Shown: positions 49,052 through 60,248 of the stretch, in pieces
How the letters are laid out: every line of letters starts with the position of its first letter
How positions within the stretch are numbered: position 1 is the first letter of the stretch
From: Mycolicibacterium iranicum
GTDB taxonomy: Bacteria > Actinomycetota > Actinomycetes > Mycobacteriales > Mycobacteriaceae
NCBI RefSeq assembly: GCF_014190915.1
Contig: NZ_JACHVU010000004.1
Coordinates: 372,001-436,000, forward strand
Direction: 5' to 3'
DNA: 64,000 bases
Program-made: the position numbers and the translations under genes
The notes under the pieces: generated by a model
Told to the model about the DNA's origin: nothing
Databases searched by the model: none
Seen by the model: only the letters and a program-made list of their open reading frames with translations

Positions 49052-49903
49052 GTGAGCGCCACCAAGCAGCGACGCGAGCCGCCGCCGATCCCGGAGCCCC
49101 TCGGCCGGTTGGTCGACGCCCACACCCACCTCGACGCATGCGGCGCCCGCGACGCCGACGACGTGCGCGCCATCCTCGACCGGGCCGGCGAGGCCGGTGT
49201 GCAGGCCGTGGTCACGATCGCCGACGATCTGGAGGCGGCGCGGTGGGCGGCCGAGGCCGCCGACTGGGATTCCCGGGTCTACGCCGCGGTCGCGTTGCAC
49301 CCGACCCGGGCGAACGCGTTGACGGCCGAGGCCCGGACGGTGGTCGAGCGACTGGCCCGGCATCCGAGGGTGGTCGCCATCGGAGAGACCGGGATGGACA
49401 TGTACTGGCCCGGACGCCTGGAGGGGTGCGCCGAGCCCGCCGAGCAGCGGGAGGCCTTCGCGTGGCACATCGACCTGGCCAAACGGACGGGTAAGCCGCT
49501 GATGATCCACAACCGCGACGCCGACGCCGAGGTCCTCGACGTGTTGCGGGCCGAGGGGGCTCCCGAGACTGTGATCTTCCACTGTTTCTCATCGGGCGCC
49601 GCCATGGCGCGCACCTGCCTGGACGAGGGGTGGCTGCTCAGCCTGTCCGGGACGGTCAGCTTCAAGAACGCCCACGACCTGCAGGAAGCTGCGCGGTTGA
49701 TTCCGCCGGGACAGCTTCTGGTCGAGACGGACGCGCCGTTCTTGACCCCGCACCCGTTCCGCGGCGCGCCGAATGAGCCCTATTGCCTGCCATACACTGT
49801 CCGAGCGCTGGCCGACCTGCTCGGCCGGCCCGCGGAAGAGCTCGCCGAGGAGAGTTCCGCGACGGCGGCGAAGGTCTACGGTCTGGCGGGTTGCTGGAGC
49901 TAG
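49052..49903 (+). CDS. tatD: TatD-family metal-dependent deoxyribonuclease
   Basis: A 283-residue TIM-barrel hydrolase. Metal ligands are visible in [31 protein letters not shown] and VETDAPFL, the TatD series. The family has 3'-exonuclease activity on DNA and roles in DNA fragmentation or repair. Equivalent to Rv1008. The GTG at 49052 is chosen because the 27-base gap to metG leaves no room for a longer leader; conserved residues start near residue 15. The C-terminus ends [11 protein letters not shown]. Confidence 0.92.
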   Translation: MSATKQRREPPPIPEPLGRLVDAHTHLDACGARDADDVRAILDRAGEAGVQAVVTIADDLEAARWAAEAADWDSRVYAAVALHPTRANALTAEARTVVERLARHPRVVAIGETGMDMYWPGRLEGCAEPAEQREAFAWHIDLAKRTGKPLMIHNRDADAEVLDVLRAEGAPETVIFHCFSSGAAMARTCLDEGWLLSLSGTVSFKNAHDLQEAARLIPPGQLLVETDAPFLTPHPFRGAPNEPYCLPYTVRALADLLGRPAEELAEESSATAAKVYGLAGCWS

Positions 49904-52077
<2,174 letters not shown>

Positions 52078-52100
52078 CCACCGCACCCACAGCGTCACGA

Positions 52101-52135
52101 GAACGGCTCCGGCGACCGCGCCGGGGCCGTTCGTC
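52101..52135 (+). terminator. hairpin after ksgA
   Basis: AACGGCTCCGGCG (52102-52114) pairs with CGCCGGGGCCGTT (52119-52131), one G-U pair, around an ACCG loop. There is no T-run. It separates ksgA from ispE, which in M. tuberculosis follow each other closely. The rest of the 244-base gap shows no gene. Confidence 0.6.
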
Positions 52136-52321
52136 GTCTGTGTGGAGTTGTCGTGCTGTGCGCCGCGATCGGCCGGTGCCGATACCGCCGATGATGTTGT
52201 CCTGAGGCGACATTCGATCGACCGCGTCTCAACGTCGGTGTCAGGCGCCCGATAGGCGGGGGACGGTGCGCGGCACGTCTGCGGTTCGCCGGGCGGCGCT
52301 GCGGAAGTTAATGTCGGTCGG

Positions 52322-53290
52322 GTGTCCGCGCGCGACGGTAATACGGCTTCCGAATGGGTGGCGACTGGCTCGGTCACGGTTCGGGTGCCCGGGAAGGTCA
52401 ACTTGTACCTCGACGTCGGGGACCGTCGTGACGACGGCTACCACGAGTTGACCACCGTCTTCCACGCCGTCTCCCTGCTCGACGAGGTCACGGTGCGCAC
52501 GGCGGACACTCTGTCGCTGGAGATGTCGGGCGAAGGCGCCGAGTCGCTTCCCGTGGACCAGCGCAATCTGGCGTGGCGCGCCGCCGAACTGCTGGGGGAG
52601 CACGTCGGTCGCGCCGCCGATGTCGCGATATCGATCGAGAAGACCATCCCGGTCGCCGGCGGCATGGCCGGCGGCAGCGCGGACGCCGCCGGGGTCCTGG
52701 TGGCCATGAACTCCCTCTGGGAGCTCGGTCTGCCCCGCCGCGATCTGCACGCCATGGCGGCCCAGCTGGGCAGCGACGTCCCGTTCGCGCTCCACGGCGG
52801 AACCGCCCTCGGCACCGGCCGCGGCGAGGAACTGGCGACCGTGCTGACCCGCAACACGTTCCACTGGGTCCTCGCGTTCGCGACGGGCGGGCTCTCCACC
52901 GCGACGGTGTTCGGGGAGATCGACCGCCTGCGTGCCGAAGAGGACCGCGCGCTGCCGCCGCGGCTCGAATCGCCGGAACCGCTGCTGACTGCGCTGGCTT
53001 CGGGCGATCCCGCGCAGCTGGCGCCCCTGCTGGGCAACGACCTGCAGCCCGCCGCGCTGAGCCTGGACCCGGCGTTGCGCCGCACGCTGCGCGCCGGCGT
53101 CGAGGCGGGCGCGTTGGCGGGGGTGGTGTCGGGATCGGGTCCGACCTGCGCTTTCCTGTGCACCTCTGCCGGCGCCGCAGTCGACATCGGCACCGAGCTG
53201 GCCGGTGCGGGGGTGTGCCGGACGGTGCGCGTGGCGAGCGGCCCGGTTCAGGGCGCGCGGGTCGTGCCGGCGCCCTCGACCGCCCGCTGA
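52322..53290 (+). CDS. ispE: 4-diphosphocytidyl-2-C-methyl-D-erythritol kinase
   Basis: A 322-residue GHMP kinase of the non-mevalonate isoprenoid pathway. Motif 1 is [14 protein letters not shown] (about 21-34), the ATP loop is [15 protein letters not shown] (about 109-123) and motif 3 is [11 protein letters not shown]. Equivalent to Rv1011. The GTG at 52322 gives a non-conserved leader of about 15 residues; a GTG at codon 13 (VATGSVTV) would give a length like the M. tuberculosis protein. The hairpin after ksgA suggests that ispE has its own promoter. Confidence 0.94.
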   Translation: MSARDGNTASEWVATGSVTVRVPGKVNLYLDVGDRRDDGYHELTTVFHAVSLLDEVTVRTADTLSLEMSGEGAESLPVDQRNLAWRAAELLGEHVGRAADVAISIEKTIPVAGGMAGGSADAAGVLVAMNSLWELGLPRRDLHAMAAQLGSDVPFALHGGTALGTGRGEELATVLTRNTFHWVLAFATGGLSTATVFGEIDRLRAEEDRALPPRLESPEPLLTALASGDPAQLAPLLGNDLQPAALSLDPALRRTLRAGVEAGALAGVVSGSGPTCAFLCTSAGAAVDIGTELAGAGVCRTVRVASGPVQGARVVPAPSTAR

Positions 53291-53610
53291 CCGATAAAGT
53301 CCCGATCACAAACAGGTGTGACGCACGCCTCAATCGGCGCGCGCGTTTGGCAGTTACTTAAGAGTTGCTTAAGATGAGCGACGGTGAGAGCTAGCGGTCG
53401 AGTAGTGAACGCATCGAGTTCCCCCACCGGCGTCGCCGGCGGGCCGCGAACTCGTATGGGTGTCGCCTTCACCCCCGCTCGTGGGTCATCACCGATTCGA
53501 GACACAACCGCTCCCCAACTGTGTGCGCGCCTCCACGACAAGGCCTCTCAACAGGCGGAGCATGGCAAACGGGCATGTGTACCGGGGCAAATGTCGGCGA
53601 GGAGGTCGTG
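53291..53610. promoter_or_regulatory. regulatory region between ispE and the fadD gene
   Basis: This 320-base gap contains an 11-base tandem direct repeat, AGTTACTTAAG (53352-53362) and AGTTGCTTAAG (53363-53373), differing at one base and phased on the helix, a pattern often bound by OmpR-type response regulators. Open frames from 53384 have poor codon bias and no recognisable product. M. tuberculosis annotates Rv1012 in this place, but I see no convincing gene. Confidence 0.5.
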
Positions 53611-55245
53611 GTGAGCAGATTCACCGAGAAGATGTACCTGAATGCCCGGACGAGCAGTCGCGGGATGGTGACCGGCGAGCCTTACGAGCCGGTCCGCCAC
53701 ACCTGGGGCGAAGTCCACGAGCGCGCCCGGCGCATCGCCGGTGGCCTGGCGGCCGCCGGGGTCGGCCACGGTGACGCCGTCGGCGTGCTGGCCGGTTTCC
53801 CGGTCGAGATCGCGCCGACGGCCCAGGGTCTGTGGATGCGCGGTGCCAGCCTGACGATGCTGCACCAGCCGACGCCCCGGACCGACCTGGTGGTGTGGGC
53901 CGAGGACACCATGAACGTCATCGGGATGATCGAGGCCAAGGCCGTCATCGTCTCCGAGCCCTTCCTGGTCGCCGTTCCGGTGCTGGAGGAGAAGGGCATC
54001 AAGGTCCTGACGGTGACCGGACTGCTGGAGTCCGACCCCATCGACCCGATCGAGGTCGACGAGGACGATCTGGCGCTGATGCAGCTGACGAGCGGGTCCA
54101 CCGGATCGCCGAAGGCCGTGCAGATCACCCACCGCAACATCTATTCCAACGCCGAGGCGATGTTCATCGGCGCGCAGTACGACGTCGACAAGGACGTCAT
54201 GGTCAGCTGGCTGCCCTGCTTCCACGACATGGGAATGGTCGGCTTCCTGACCATCCCGATGTACTTCGGCGCCGAGCTGGTCAAGGTCACGCCGATGGAC
54301 TTCCTGCGGGACACCCTGCTGTGGGCGAAGCTCATCGACAAGTACAAGGGCACCATGACCGCGGCGCCGAACTTCGCCTACGCGTTGTTCGCCAAGCGCC
54401 TGCGCCGTCAGGCCAAGCCCGGCGAGTTCGACCTGTCCACGCTGCGCTTCGCCCTGTCGGGCGCCGAGCCCGTGGAACCGGCCGACGTCGAGGACCTGCT
54501 GGACGCCGGAAAGCCGTTCGGTCTCGATCCGGGCGCGATCCTGCCGGCCTACGGCATGGCCGAGACCACGCTGGCGGTGTCCTTCTCGCCGTGCGGCGCG
54601 GGCCTGACCGTCGACGAGGTCGACGCGGACCTGCTGGCCGCGTTGCGCCGGGCGGTCCCCGCGACGAAGGGGCACACCAAGCGCCTCGCCGAGCTCGGTC
54701 CGCTGCTCACCGACCTCGAGGCCCGCGTCATCGACGACCACGGCAACGTGATGCCGCCGCGCGGCGTCGGCGTCATCGAGCTGCGTGGCGAATGCGTGAC
54801 GCCGGGCTACATGACCATGGGCGGGTTCATCCCGGCCCAGGACGAGCACGGCTGGTACGACACCGGCGACCTCGGCTACATCACCGAGGAGGGCAACGTC
54901 GTCGTCTGCGGCCGCGTCAAGGACGTCATCATCATGGCGGGCCGCAACATCTACCCGACCGACATCGAACGGGCCGCCGGCCGCGTCGAAGGCGTGCGAC
55001 CCGGATGCGCCGTCGCGGTCCGCCTGGACGCCGGGCACTCCCGCGAGACGTTCGCGGTGGCCGTCGAGTCCAACGCCTGGCAGGACCCGGTCGAGGTACG
55101 CCGCATCGAGCACCAGGTGGCCCACGAGGTGGTCGCCGAAGTCGACGTGCGCCCCCGCAACGTCGTCGTCCTCGGCCCCGGCAGCATCCCGAAGACCTCG
55201 TCGGGCAAGCTGCGCCGGTCGACCTCGGTCTCTCTGGTCACCTAA
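53611..55245 (+). CDS. pks16: acyl-CoA/acyl-AMP ligase (FadD-like; named pks16 in M. tuberculosis)
   Basis: A 544-residue adenylate-forming enzyme, same length as Rv1013. The AMP/phosphate loop [16 protein letters not shown] (about 152-167), the YGMAETT motif (about 314), WYDTGDLGY and the C-terminal [10 protein letters not shown] lysine are all present. It activates a fatty acid as acyl-AMP and passes it to CoA or to a carrier protein. Despite the historical name, no polyketide synthase domain is present. The GTG at 53611 lies 6 bases after GCGAGGAGG. A 17-base tandem repeat array follows the stop. Confidence 0.95.
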   Translation: MSRFTEKMYLNARTSSRGMVTGEPYEPVRHTWGEVHERARRIAGGLAAAGVGHGDAVGVLAGFPVEIAPTAQGLWMRGASLTMLHQPTPRTDLVVWAEDTMNVIGMIEAKAVIVSEPFLVAVPVLEEKGIKVLTVTGLLESDPIDPIEVDEDDLALMQLTSGSTGSPKAVQITHRNIYSNAEAMFIGAQYDVDKDVMVSWLPCFHDMGMVGFLTIPMYFGAELVKVTPMDFLRDTLLWAKLIDKYKGTMTAAPNFAYALFAKRLRRQAKPGEFDLSTLRFALSGAEPVEPADVEDLLDAGKPFGLDPGAILPAYGMAETTLAVSFSPCGAGLTVDEVDADLLAALRRAVPATKGHTKRLAELGPLLTDLEARVIDDHGNVMPPRGVGVIELRGECVTPGYMTMGGFIPAQDEHGWYDTGDLGYITEEGNVVVCGRVKDVIIMAGRNIYPTDIERAAGRVEGVRPGCAVAVRLDAGHSRETFAVAVESNAWQDPVEVRRIEHQVAHEVVAEVDVRPRNVVVLGPGSIPKTSSGKLRRSTSVSLVT

Positions 55246-55249
55246 AACC

Positions 55250-55317
55250 CGCCGGCACCATGCACCTGCCGGCACCGTGCACCTGCCGGCACCGCACACC
55301 TGCCGGCACCATGCACC
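55250..55317. repeat. four tandem 17-base repeats
   Basis: Units of the form TGCCGGCACCATGCACC start at 55250, 55267, 55284 and 55301. The first and fourth differ at one base; units two and three differ at one to three positions. The array begins 5 bases after the fadD stop. It is a candidate variable-number tandem repeat. Confidence 0.92.
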
Positions 55318-55392
55318 GCGAGCGCGCGTGTCTGCACGCCGACGCGCGGCAGACAGCGGTATTTCTCGCTCGCGGCGCGCGAAAGGGGGGAC

Positions 55393-55788
55393 ATGAACGG
55401 CAGCCCTGCCCGCGACATCGGGGAGGTCATCGGCCAGCTCATCGGTGGCGCGCTCGTCATCGGGCTCGTCGTCTGGTTCATCCTCGCGCTGGCGCGGCGC
55501 CCGTCCAAGGGCAGCGCGCAGGGCCGCTGGGCGCAGGCCGTGCAGATCTGCAGCGCCGACCCCCGGTTCCGGCTCGGCCAGGTGACGTCGGCGCAGGAGT
55601 ATCCGCAGCGCGGCACCGCAGGCTGGGTCACCTGGTACGGCACCGGTCAGCAGCAGAGTGTGTGGTTCGAGCAGGTGTACCCCCGCCCGGGCGGCTGGGT
55701 GGTCGTGACGGGCGGACCGCGCCCCGCGGCGCCGGGCACCGACCCGAACACCTTCTATGTCGACCGCGTCCACGACGTCATCTACTGA
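55393..55788 (+). CDS. small single-pass membrane protein of unknown function
   Basis: A 131-residue protein. A transmembrane helix (VIGQLIGGALVIGLVVWFILALA, about 12-34) is followed by an Arg/Lys segment and a soluble domain of about 90 residues rich in aromatic strands (GTAGWVTWYGTGQQQSVWFEQ, then GGWVVVTGGP). The ATG follows AAGGGGGG. I do not recognise the family. It is on the same strand as the ABC exporter genes 64 bases downstream, but there is no overlap to suggest coupling. Confidence 0.7.
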   Translation: MNGSPARDIGEVIGQLIGGALVIGLVVWFILALARRPSKGSAQGRWAQAVQICSADPRFRLGQVTSAQEYPQRGTAGWVTWYGTGQQQSVWFEQVYPRPGGWVVVTGGPRPAAPGTDPNTFYVDRVHDVIY

Positions 55789-55852
55789 GTCCCGCACGCA
55801 GCCCGGCGGTAAATGACTGGCTGATGTCGGGGGTCGCCCGTAGCGTCGAACC

Positions 55853-56815
55853 ATGCCCTCCCCTCCTGCGATCGAAGCGGTCGACCTGGTGAAGAGGTTC
55901 GGCGACGAGACCGCGGTCGCCGGTGTCAGCTTCTCCGTGCCGCCCGGAACCGTGCTGGGACTGCTCGGCCCCAACGGAGCCGGCAAGACGACCACGGTCC
56001 GCATGATGACCACGCTGACCGAACCCACCAGCGGAACCGCCCGGGTGGCCGGTTTCGACGTGCGGACCCAGCCCGACGACGTCCGCCGTCACATGGGGCT
56101 CACCGGTCAGGTCGCGACGGTCGACGAACTGCTGACCGGGCGCGAGAACATCCGGATGATCGGGAGCCTCTACGGCATCCGCCGGAAGGACCTCGCCACG
56201 CTCGGGGACCAACTGCTGCACCAGTTCTCACTCGCCGATGCCGCCGACCGGGTCGTCAAGTCCTACTCGGGCGGCATGCGCCGGCGGCTCGACCTCGCGG
56301 TGAGCCTGCTCGCCTCCCCGCCGGTGCTGTTCCTCGACGAGCCGACGACGGGCCTGGATCCGCGCAGCCGCAGCGAGCTGTGGGAGGTGTTGCGCGGGCT
56401 GGTCGCCCAGGGCACCACGTTGCTGCTCACCACCCAGTACCTGGAGGAGGCCGATCAACTGGCCGACAACATCGTGGTGATCGATCGCGGGCGGATCATC
56501 GCCGAGGGATCACCGCTGGAACTCAAACAGCAGGCCGGCCGGGCCAGCCTGGTGGTCACCGTCGCCGAGGCCGCCGACCTCGACCCTGCCCGGGAATTGC
56601 TGTCCCGGACCGGCACCGAGGTGTTCGTCGACTCCGGCGCCCGCAGACTCACCGCCTCGGCCGACGGGCTCGACGACATGATCACGGTGGCCGGGTGGCT
56701 GCGCGACAGCGGAATCACCGTCGAGGACATCGGACTGTCCCGGCCCAGCCTCGACGACGTGTTCCTGTCGTTGACCGGACATCGTACCGACGACAGTGAG
56801 GAGGTCAGCGCATGA
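55853..56815 (+). CDS. ABC-2-type exporter ATPase (DrrA family)
   Basis: A 320-residue ATPase. Walker A is LLGPNGAGKTTT (about 40-51), the signature is SYSGGMRRRLDLA (about 139), Walker B is VLFLDEPTTGLDP, and the switch His is replaced by Gln in LLLTTQYLEEAD, as in DrrA. The C-terminal ~90 residues form the DrrA-type extension (ending PSLDDVFLSLTGH). It powers export of a hydrophobic compound or lipid through the permease encoded next. The partner overlap is ATGA. The substrate is unknown; drrA of M. tuberculosis exports PDIM, but no PDIM genes are near. Confidence 0.93.
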   Translation: MPSPPAIEAVDLVKRFGDETAVAGVSFSVPPGTVLGLLGPNGAGKTTTVRMMTTLTEPTSGTARVAGFDVRTQPDDVRRHMGLTGQVATVDELLTGRENIRMIGSLYGIRRKDLATLGDQLLHQFSLADAADRVVKSYSGGMRRRLDLAVSLLASPPVLFLDEPTTGLDPRSRSELWEVLRGLVAQGTTLLLTTQYLEEADQLADNIVVIDRGRIIAEGSPLELKQQAGRASLVVTVAEAADLDPARELLSRTGTEVFVDSGARRLTASADGLDDMITVAGWLRDSGITVEDIGLSRPSLDDVFLSLTGHRTDDSEEVSA

Positions 56816-57666
56816 CCGCGCTGGACACCCAGGCGCACGCCGCGGTCCGGCCCCGGCCGGTGCCCACGCGTCCCACCAATCTCGCGCAGCAGTCCTGGAT
56901 CATGGTCAAACGCAACATGATCCACACCAAGCGCATGCCCGAGATGCTCAGCGACGTGACCGCCCAGCCGATCATGTTCGTGCTGCTGTTCGCCTTCGTC
57001 TTCGGTGCGTCGATCACCAACACCGGCGGTGCCTCCTACCGGGAGTTCCTGCTGCCCGGCATCCAGGCGCAGACCATCGTGTTCTCGGCGTTCGTGGTGG
57101 CATCGGGAATCACCGCCGACGTCGAGAAGGGCATCATCGACCGGTTCCGGTCGCTGCCGATCTCCCGTTCCTCGGTGCTGATCGGCCGCAGCATCGCCAG
57201 CGTCATCCACTCGTCGCTGGGCGTCCTCGTGATGGCCTTGACGGGGCTGGCCATCGGCTGGCGAATCCGCAACGGCGTCGGCGAGGCCATCCTGGCCTTT
57301 GCCCTGCTGTTGCTGTTCGGCTTCGGCATGATCTGGTTCGGCATCCTGATCGGGTCACTGATGCGCACGGTGGAAGCCGTCAACGGCGTGATGTTCACGG
57401 CACTGTTCCCGGTGACATTCCTGGCCAACACCTTCGTGCCCACCGAGCCGATGCCGCACTGGCTCAGGGTGATCGCCGAATGGAACCCGGTGTCCTCGCT
57501 GGCCCAGGCCATGCGTGAACTGTGGGGCAACGGCGGGCCCGCACCCGCGAGTGCCCAACTGCCGCTGCACCATCCGGTGTTGTCCACCGTCCTGTGGTCG
57601 CTGGCGCTCACGGCGGTGTTCGCGCCGTTCGCGCTCTACGCCTACAAGCGCAGGACGGGCGGTTAG
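56812..57666 (+). CDS. ABC-2-type permease (DrrB family)
   Basis: A 284-residue membrane protein with six hydrophobic helices. The conserved stretches LLPGIQAQTIVFSAF, GIIDRFRSLPISRSSVLIGR and FLANTFVPTEPMPHWL are typical of daunorubicin-type ABC-2 permeases. It pairs with the ATPase, whose stop overlaps its ATG by 4 bases (ATGA). It ends 4 bases before a convergent gene. Confidence 0.92.
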   Translation: MTALDTQAHAAVRPRPVPTRPTNLAQQSWIMVKRNMIHTKRMPEMLSDVTAQPIMFVLLFAFVFGASITNTGGASYREFLLPGIQAQTIVFSAFVVASGITADVEKGIIDRFRSLPISRSSVLIGRSIASVIHSSLGVLVMALTGLAIGWRIRNGVGEAILAFALLLLFGFGMIWFGILIGSLMRTVEAVNGVMFTALFPVTFLANTFVPTEPMPHWLRVIAEWNPVSSLAQAMRELWGNGGPAPASAQLPLHHPVLSTVLWSLALTAVFAPFALYAYKRRTGG

Positions 57667-57670
57667 CGGG

Positions 57671-58165
57671 TCAGACCGACGACAGCAGTTGTTCGAGCTT
57701 TTCCAGCTGGGCCTTGTAACCCCACTTCATCCCGAAGGCCGCCATCTTGGCCTTGGGGCCGATGCTGGTGATCGCCACGTGGAGGGCGACGGTCGTCGTG
57801 CCGTCGTGTTCGGTGAGCTGGACGTCGTTGGTGTGCTGGATCGTGGACCCTTCCTCTTCGCCTTCGGTCCATGAACGGGCGTCGTAGGTGAGTCGCGACG
57901 GGCCTTCGATCCGAGTGAAGGTGCCTGCCATCGGCCAGCGCGTCCCCTGGTACTTGCCCATGGCCTCACCGGCTTCCATCACGATGTATACCTCGCCGCC
58001 GACTCGAAGGTCGATCCTGCATTCGGGCACCAGGGTCTTCTCCGGCCCCCACCACTGCCGGAGCATTTCCGGATCGGTCCACGCCCGCCACACCGTCTCG
58101 ATCGGCGCCGAGTAGGTCCGTTCGAAGTCGAGGTTCTTGGTCTTCTTGAAGATTTGCAGAATCAT
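57671..58165 (-). CDS. SRPBCC/AHSA1-family protein
   Basis: A 164-residue START-like (SRPBCC) protein. The pattern is ERTYSAPIETVWRAWTDPEMLRQWWGPE at residues 15-42, with later RIDLRVGGEVYIVME and a C-terminal helix GMKWGYKAQLEKLEQLL. These small hydrophobic-cavity proteins usually bind or detoxify a ligand. The ATG overlaps the stop of the ArsR gene as ATGA, a frequent actinobacterial pairing in which the ArsR regulator controls the SRPBCC gene. Confidence 0.88.
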   Translation of the reverse strand: MILQIFKKTKNLDFERTYSAPIETVWRAWTDPEMLRQWWGPEKTLVPECRIDLRVGGEVYIVMEAGEAMGKYQGTRWPMAGTFTRIEGPSRLTYDARSWTEGEEEGSTIQHTNDVQLTEHDGTTTVALHVAITSIGPKAKMAAFGMKWGYKAQLEKLEQLLSSV

Positions 58166-58506
58166 GGCTTCCCATCCGTTGTGGTCGTCGGCGTACTTTC
58201 GGCGATGGATTCGAGATATCCGCCCAGCGAATCCAGTCGGGTCTCCCACAGCTGAGCAAACGAACCGAGCCATTCGTCGATCTCCTCGAACGGCGCGGCC
58301 TCAAGGTGATAGATCCGGTGTCGGGCGAGGGCCTCGCCCACGACGATGCCCGAATCGCCAAGCACCCGAAGGTGTTTGCTCACCTGCGGTTGGCGAATAT
58401 CGAGGGTTTCGGCGATCTCCCCGACCGAACGCGGCCCCGTGCGGAGCAGTTCGACGATCCTCAGTCTGCTGGGTTCAGCAAGTGCCCCGAATACCGCCGC
58501 CTGCAT
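58162..58506 (-). CDS. ArsR-family transcriptional repressor
   Basis: A 114-residue winged-helix regulator: ALAEPSRLRIVELLR (helix 1), VGEIAETLDIRQPQVSKHLRVL (recognition helices, about 27-48). The metal-site cysteines of classical ArsR (CxC in helix 3) are absent, so it is probably not a metal sensor but controls the SRPBCC gene downstream. A palindrome 25 bases upstream is a probable autoregulatory operator. ATG at 58506. Confidence 0.9.
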   Translation of the reverse strand: MQAAVFGALAEPSRLRIVELLRTGPRSVGEIAETLDIRQPQVSKHLRVLGDSGIVVGEALARHRIYHLEAAPFEEIDEWLGSFAQLWETRLDSLGGYLESIAESTPTTTTDGKP

Positions 58507-58530
58507 GTCCGTACGTTAAACCAGGGGAGA

Positions 58531-58548
58531 TATTCCCGTCAAGGAATA
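58531..58548. promoter_or_regulatory. probable ArsR operator
   Basis: TATTCC-CGTCAA-GGAATA is an 18-base inverted repeat with perfect 6-base arms, 25 bases before the ArsR ATG. It lies in the 92-base divergent gap shared with the QueG-like gene. Confidence 0.65.
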
Positions 58549-58571
58549 CGTCAAGTCGTAGGACCCTCCCC

Positions 58572-58593
58572 TGAGTATGTGTGGCTATACTCA
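58572..58593 (+). promoter_or_regulatory. palindrome overlapping the -10 of the QueG-like gene
   Basis: TGAGTAT (58572-58578) and ATACTCA (58587-58593) are perfect inverted arms. The right arm overlaps TATACT (58586-58591), a near-consensus -10, 7 bases before the GTG at 58599. The message is probably leaderless, and a repressor at the palindrome would block RNA polymerase. Confidence 0.6.
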
Positions 58594-58598
58594 GCTAC

Positions 58599-59627
58599 GT
58601 GGAGAAGATTCCTGCCCGTCTGGCCGACCATCCGACCGTGCGTGCGGTGCGGTCCCGTCCGGCGCCGAAGCCGGGCGTGCTTGACGCCGCGTGGCTCCGG
58701 CAGGTGTGCCTCGACGCCGGTGTCGACGACGTCGGTTTCGCCAGTGTCACCGACCCCGCCCTGGAGTCCGAACGCTCCCATGTGGAGGCGGCGCTGCCGG
58801 GAGCGGCGAGCTACCTCTCGCTGGTGGTCAAGATGAACCGCGACAACGTGCGTTCGACCGCCCGCAGCGTCGCCAACCAGGAGTTCCATCGCAGCGGCGA
58901 GATCATGAACGAGGCCGCACACCGCATCACGCGGGTGCTGCAGGACGCCGGTCACCGGGTGGTCAACCCGTCGGCGACCTTCCCCATGGAGATGGACCGC
59001 TTTCCCGGCCGGATCTGGGTCGTCGCGCACAAACCGGTGGCGGTGGCGGCGGGCATGGGCGCGATGGGCATCCACCGCAACGTCATCCACCCGAAGTTCG
59101 GCAACTTCATCCTGCTGGGAACCATCCTGGTGGCCTCCGAGATCAGCAGTTACGCAGAGCCGCTGGACTATTCGCCCTGCCTCGAGTGCAAGCTGTGCGT
59201 GGCGGCGTGTCCGGTGGGCGCCATCAAGAAGAACGGTGACTTCGACTTCGTGGCGTGCTCGGTGCACAACTACCGGGAGTTCATGGGTGGCTTCACCGAC
59301 TGGGCGCAGACGATCGCCGACAGTACCGACGCCGCCGACTTCCGTTCGCGGGTCAGCGATTCGGAGAACGCATCGATGTGGCAGAGCCTGTCGTTCAAGG
59401 CCAACTACAAGGCGGCCTACTGCCTGGCGGTGTGCCCGGCGGGGGAGGAGGTGATCGAGCCCTACCTCGACGACCGCAAGGGTTTCATGGAGCTCGTCCT
59501 CAAACCCCTGCAGGACAAACGCGAAACGCTCTACGTGCTCCCCGGTTCGGAGGCCGAGGCGCACGCGGTGAAGCGCTTCCCGCACAAGCCGGTCAAGACC
59601 GTGGACAGCGGGATCCGCGGACGCTGA
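58599..59627 (+). CDS. QueG-like 4Fe-4S (epoxyqueuosine-reductase-like) protein
   Basis: A 342-residue iron-sulfur protein. A first ferredoxin motif CLECKLCVAACPVG (CxxCxxCxxxCP, about 196-209) and a second partial set (CLAVCPAG) are present, with an N-terminal cobalamin-type domain pattern as in QueG and reductive dehalogenases. QueG completes queuosine synthesis, but mycobacteria are not known to make queuosine, so the substrate must differ or be salvaged. The GTG at 58599 fits a leaderless transcript; the longer start at 58581 lies inside the promoter. Divergent from ArsR. The palindrome at the -10 suggests tight regulation. Confidence 0.8.
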   Translation: MEKIPARLADHPTVRAVRSRPAPKPGVLDAAWLRQVCLDAGVDDVGFASVTDPALESERSHVEAALPGAASYLSLVVKMNRDNVRSTARSVANQEFHRSGEIMNEAAHRITRVLQDAGHRVVNPSATFPMEMDRFPGRIWVVAHKPVAVAAGMGAMGIHRNVIHPKFGNFILLGTILVASEISSYAEPLDYSPCLECKLCVAACPVGAIKKNGDFDFVACSVHNYREFMGGFTDWAQTIADSTDAADFRSRVSDSENASMWQSLSFKANYKAAYCLAVCPAGEEVIEPYLDDRKGFMELVLKPLQDKRETLYVLPGSEAEAHAVKRFPHKPVKTVDSGIRGR

Positions 59628-59657
59628 GGCCGGCGAGGGCTGTCAGGGGGCGGCATG

Positions 59658-60236
59658 TCAGGCCCAGGCGTGCACCGTGTTCTGAGCCGGCTCGACCCCG
59701 AGCTCGATCAACAGCTCGGTCGCGTCGGCGGCCAGCTCGACGATGGTGCCCAGTTCCGGACGTTCGCGGGAATTGAAGTTCTCCAGCACGAAACTGGCGC
59801 CGGACTTCTGGCCCGGTGGGCGGCCGATGCCGACCCGCACTCGCTGAAAATCGTTGCTGCTCAACGCTGATCCCACCGACCGCAGACCGTTGTGTCCGGC
59901 CACCCCGCCACCGGCCTTGAGCCGGATGCGACCGAAGTCGATGTCCAGCTCGTCGTGGATGATGACGACGTCGGTGGGTGCGACCGAATAGAACTTCGCC
60001 AGCGGACCGACCTGACGCCCCGATTCGTTCATGTACACCCTTGGCTTGGCCAGTACCACCGGGCGGCCCGCGAGCCGCCCGGTGGCCACTTCCGCACCGG
60101 ACTTCTTGTGCACCTTGAACGTCTCGCCCATGCGGTCGGCGAGGACGTCGGCCACCATGAACCCGAGATTGTGCCGGGTCGTGGCGTACTGCGGTCCGGG
60201 GTTGCCCAGGCCGACCACCAGGACGGTTTCGGCCAT
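59658..60236 (-). CDS. pth: peptidyl-tRNA hydrolase
   Basis: A 192-residue esterase that recycles peptidyl-tRNA released from stalled ribosomes. Catalytic His22 in [10 protein letters not shown], Asn70 in VYMNESG and Asp95 in IIHDELD match E. coli Pth. The N-terminus [10 protein letters not shown] is conserved. Equivalent to Rv1014c, in the rplY-pth order, 12 bases after rplY. No residue is missing. Confidence 0.96.
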   Translation of the reverse strand: MAETVLVVGLGNPGPQYATTRHNLGFMVADVLADRMGETFKVHKKSGAEVATGRLAGRPVVLAKPRVYMNESGRQVGPLAKFYSVAPTDVVIIHDELDIDFGRIRLKAGGGVAGHNGLRSVGSALSSNDFQRVRVGIGRPPGQKSGASFVLENFNSRERPELGTIVELAADATELLIELGVEPAQNTVHAWA

Positions 60237-60248
60237 GATGCTGTCCGT

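Noticed and set aside
53384..53614. 76-codon open frame in the gap before fadD, at the place of Rv1012
   Set aside because: It crosses the fadD ribosome site and start, shows no domain, and is rich in Arg, Ser and Pro as expected of non-coding GC-rich sequence.
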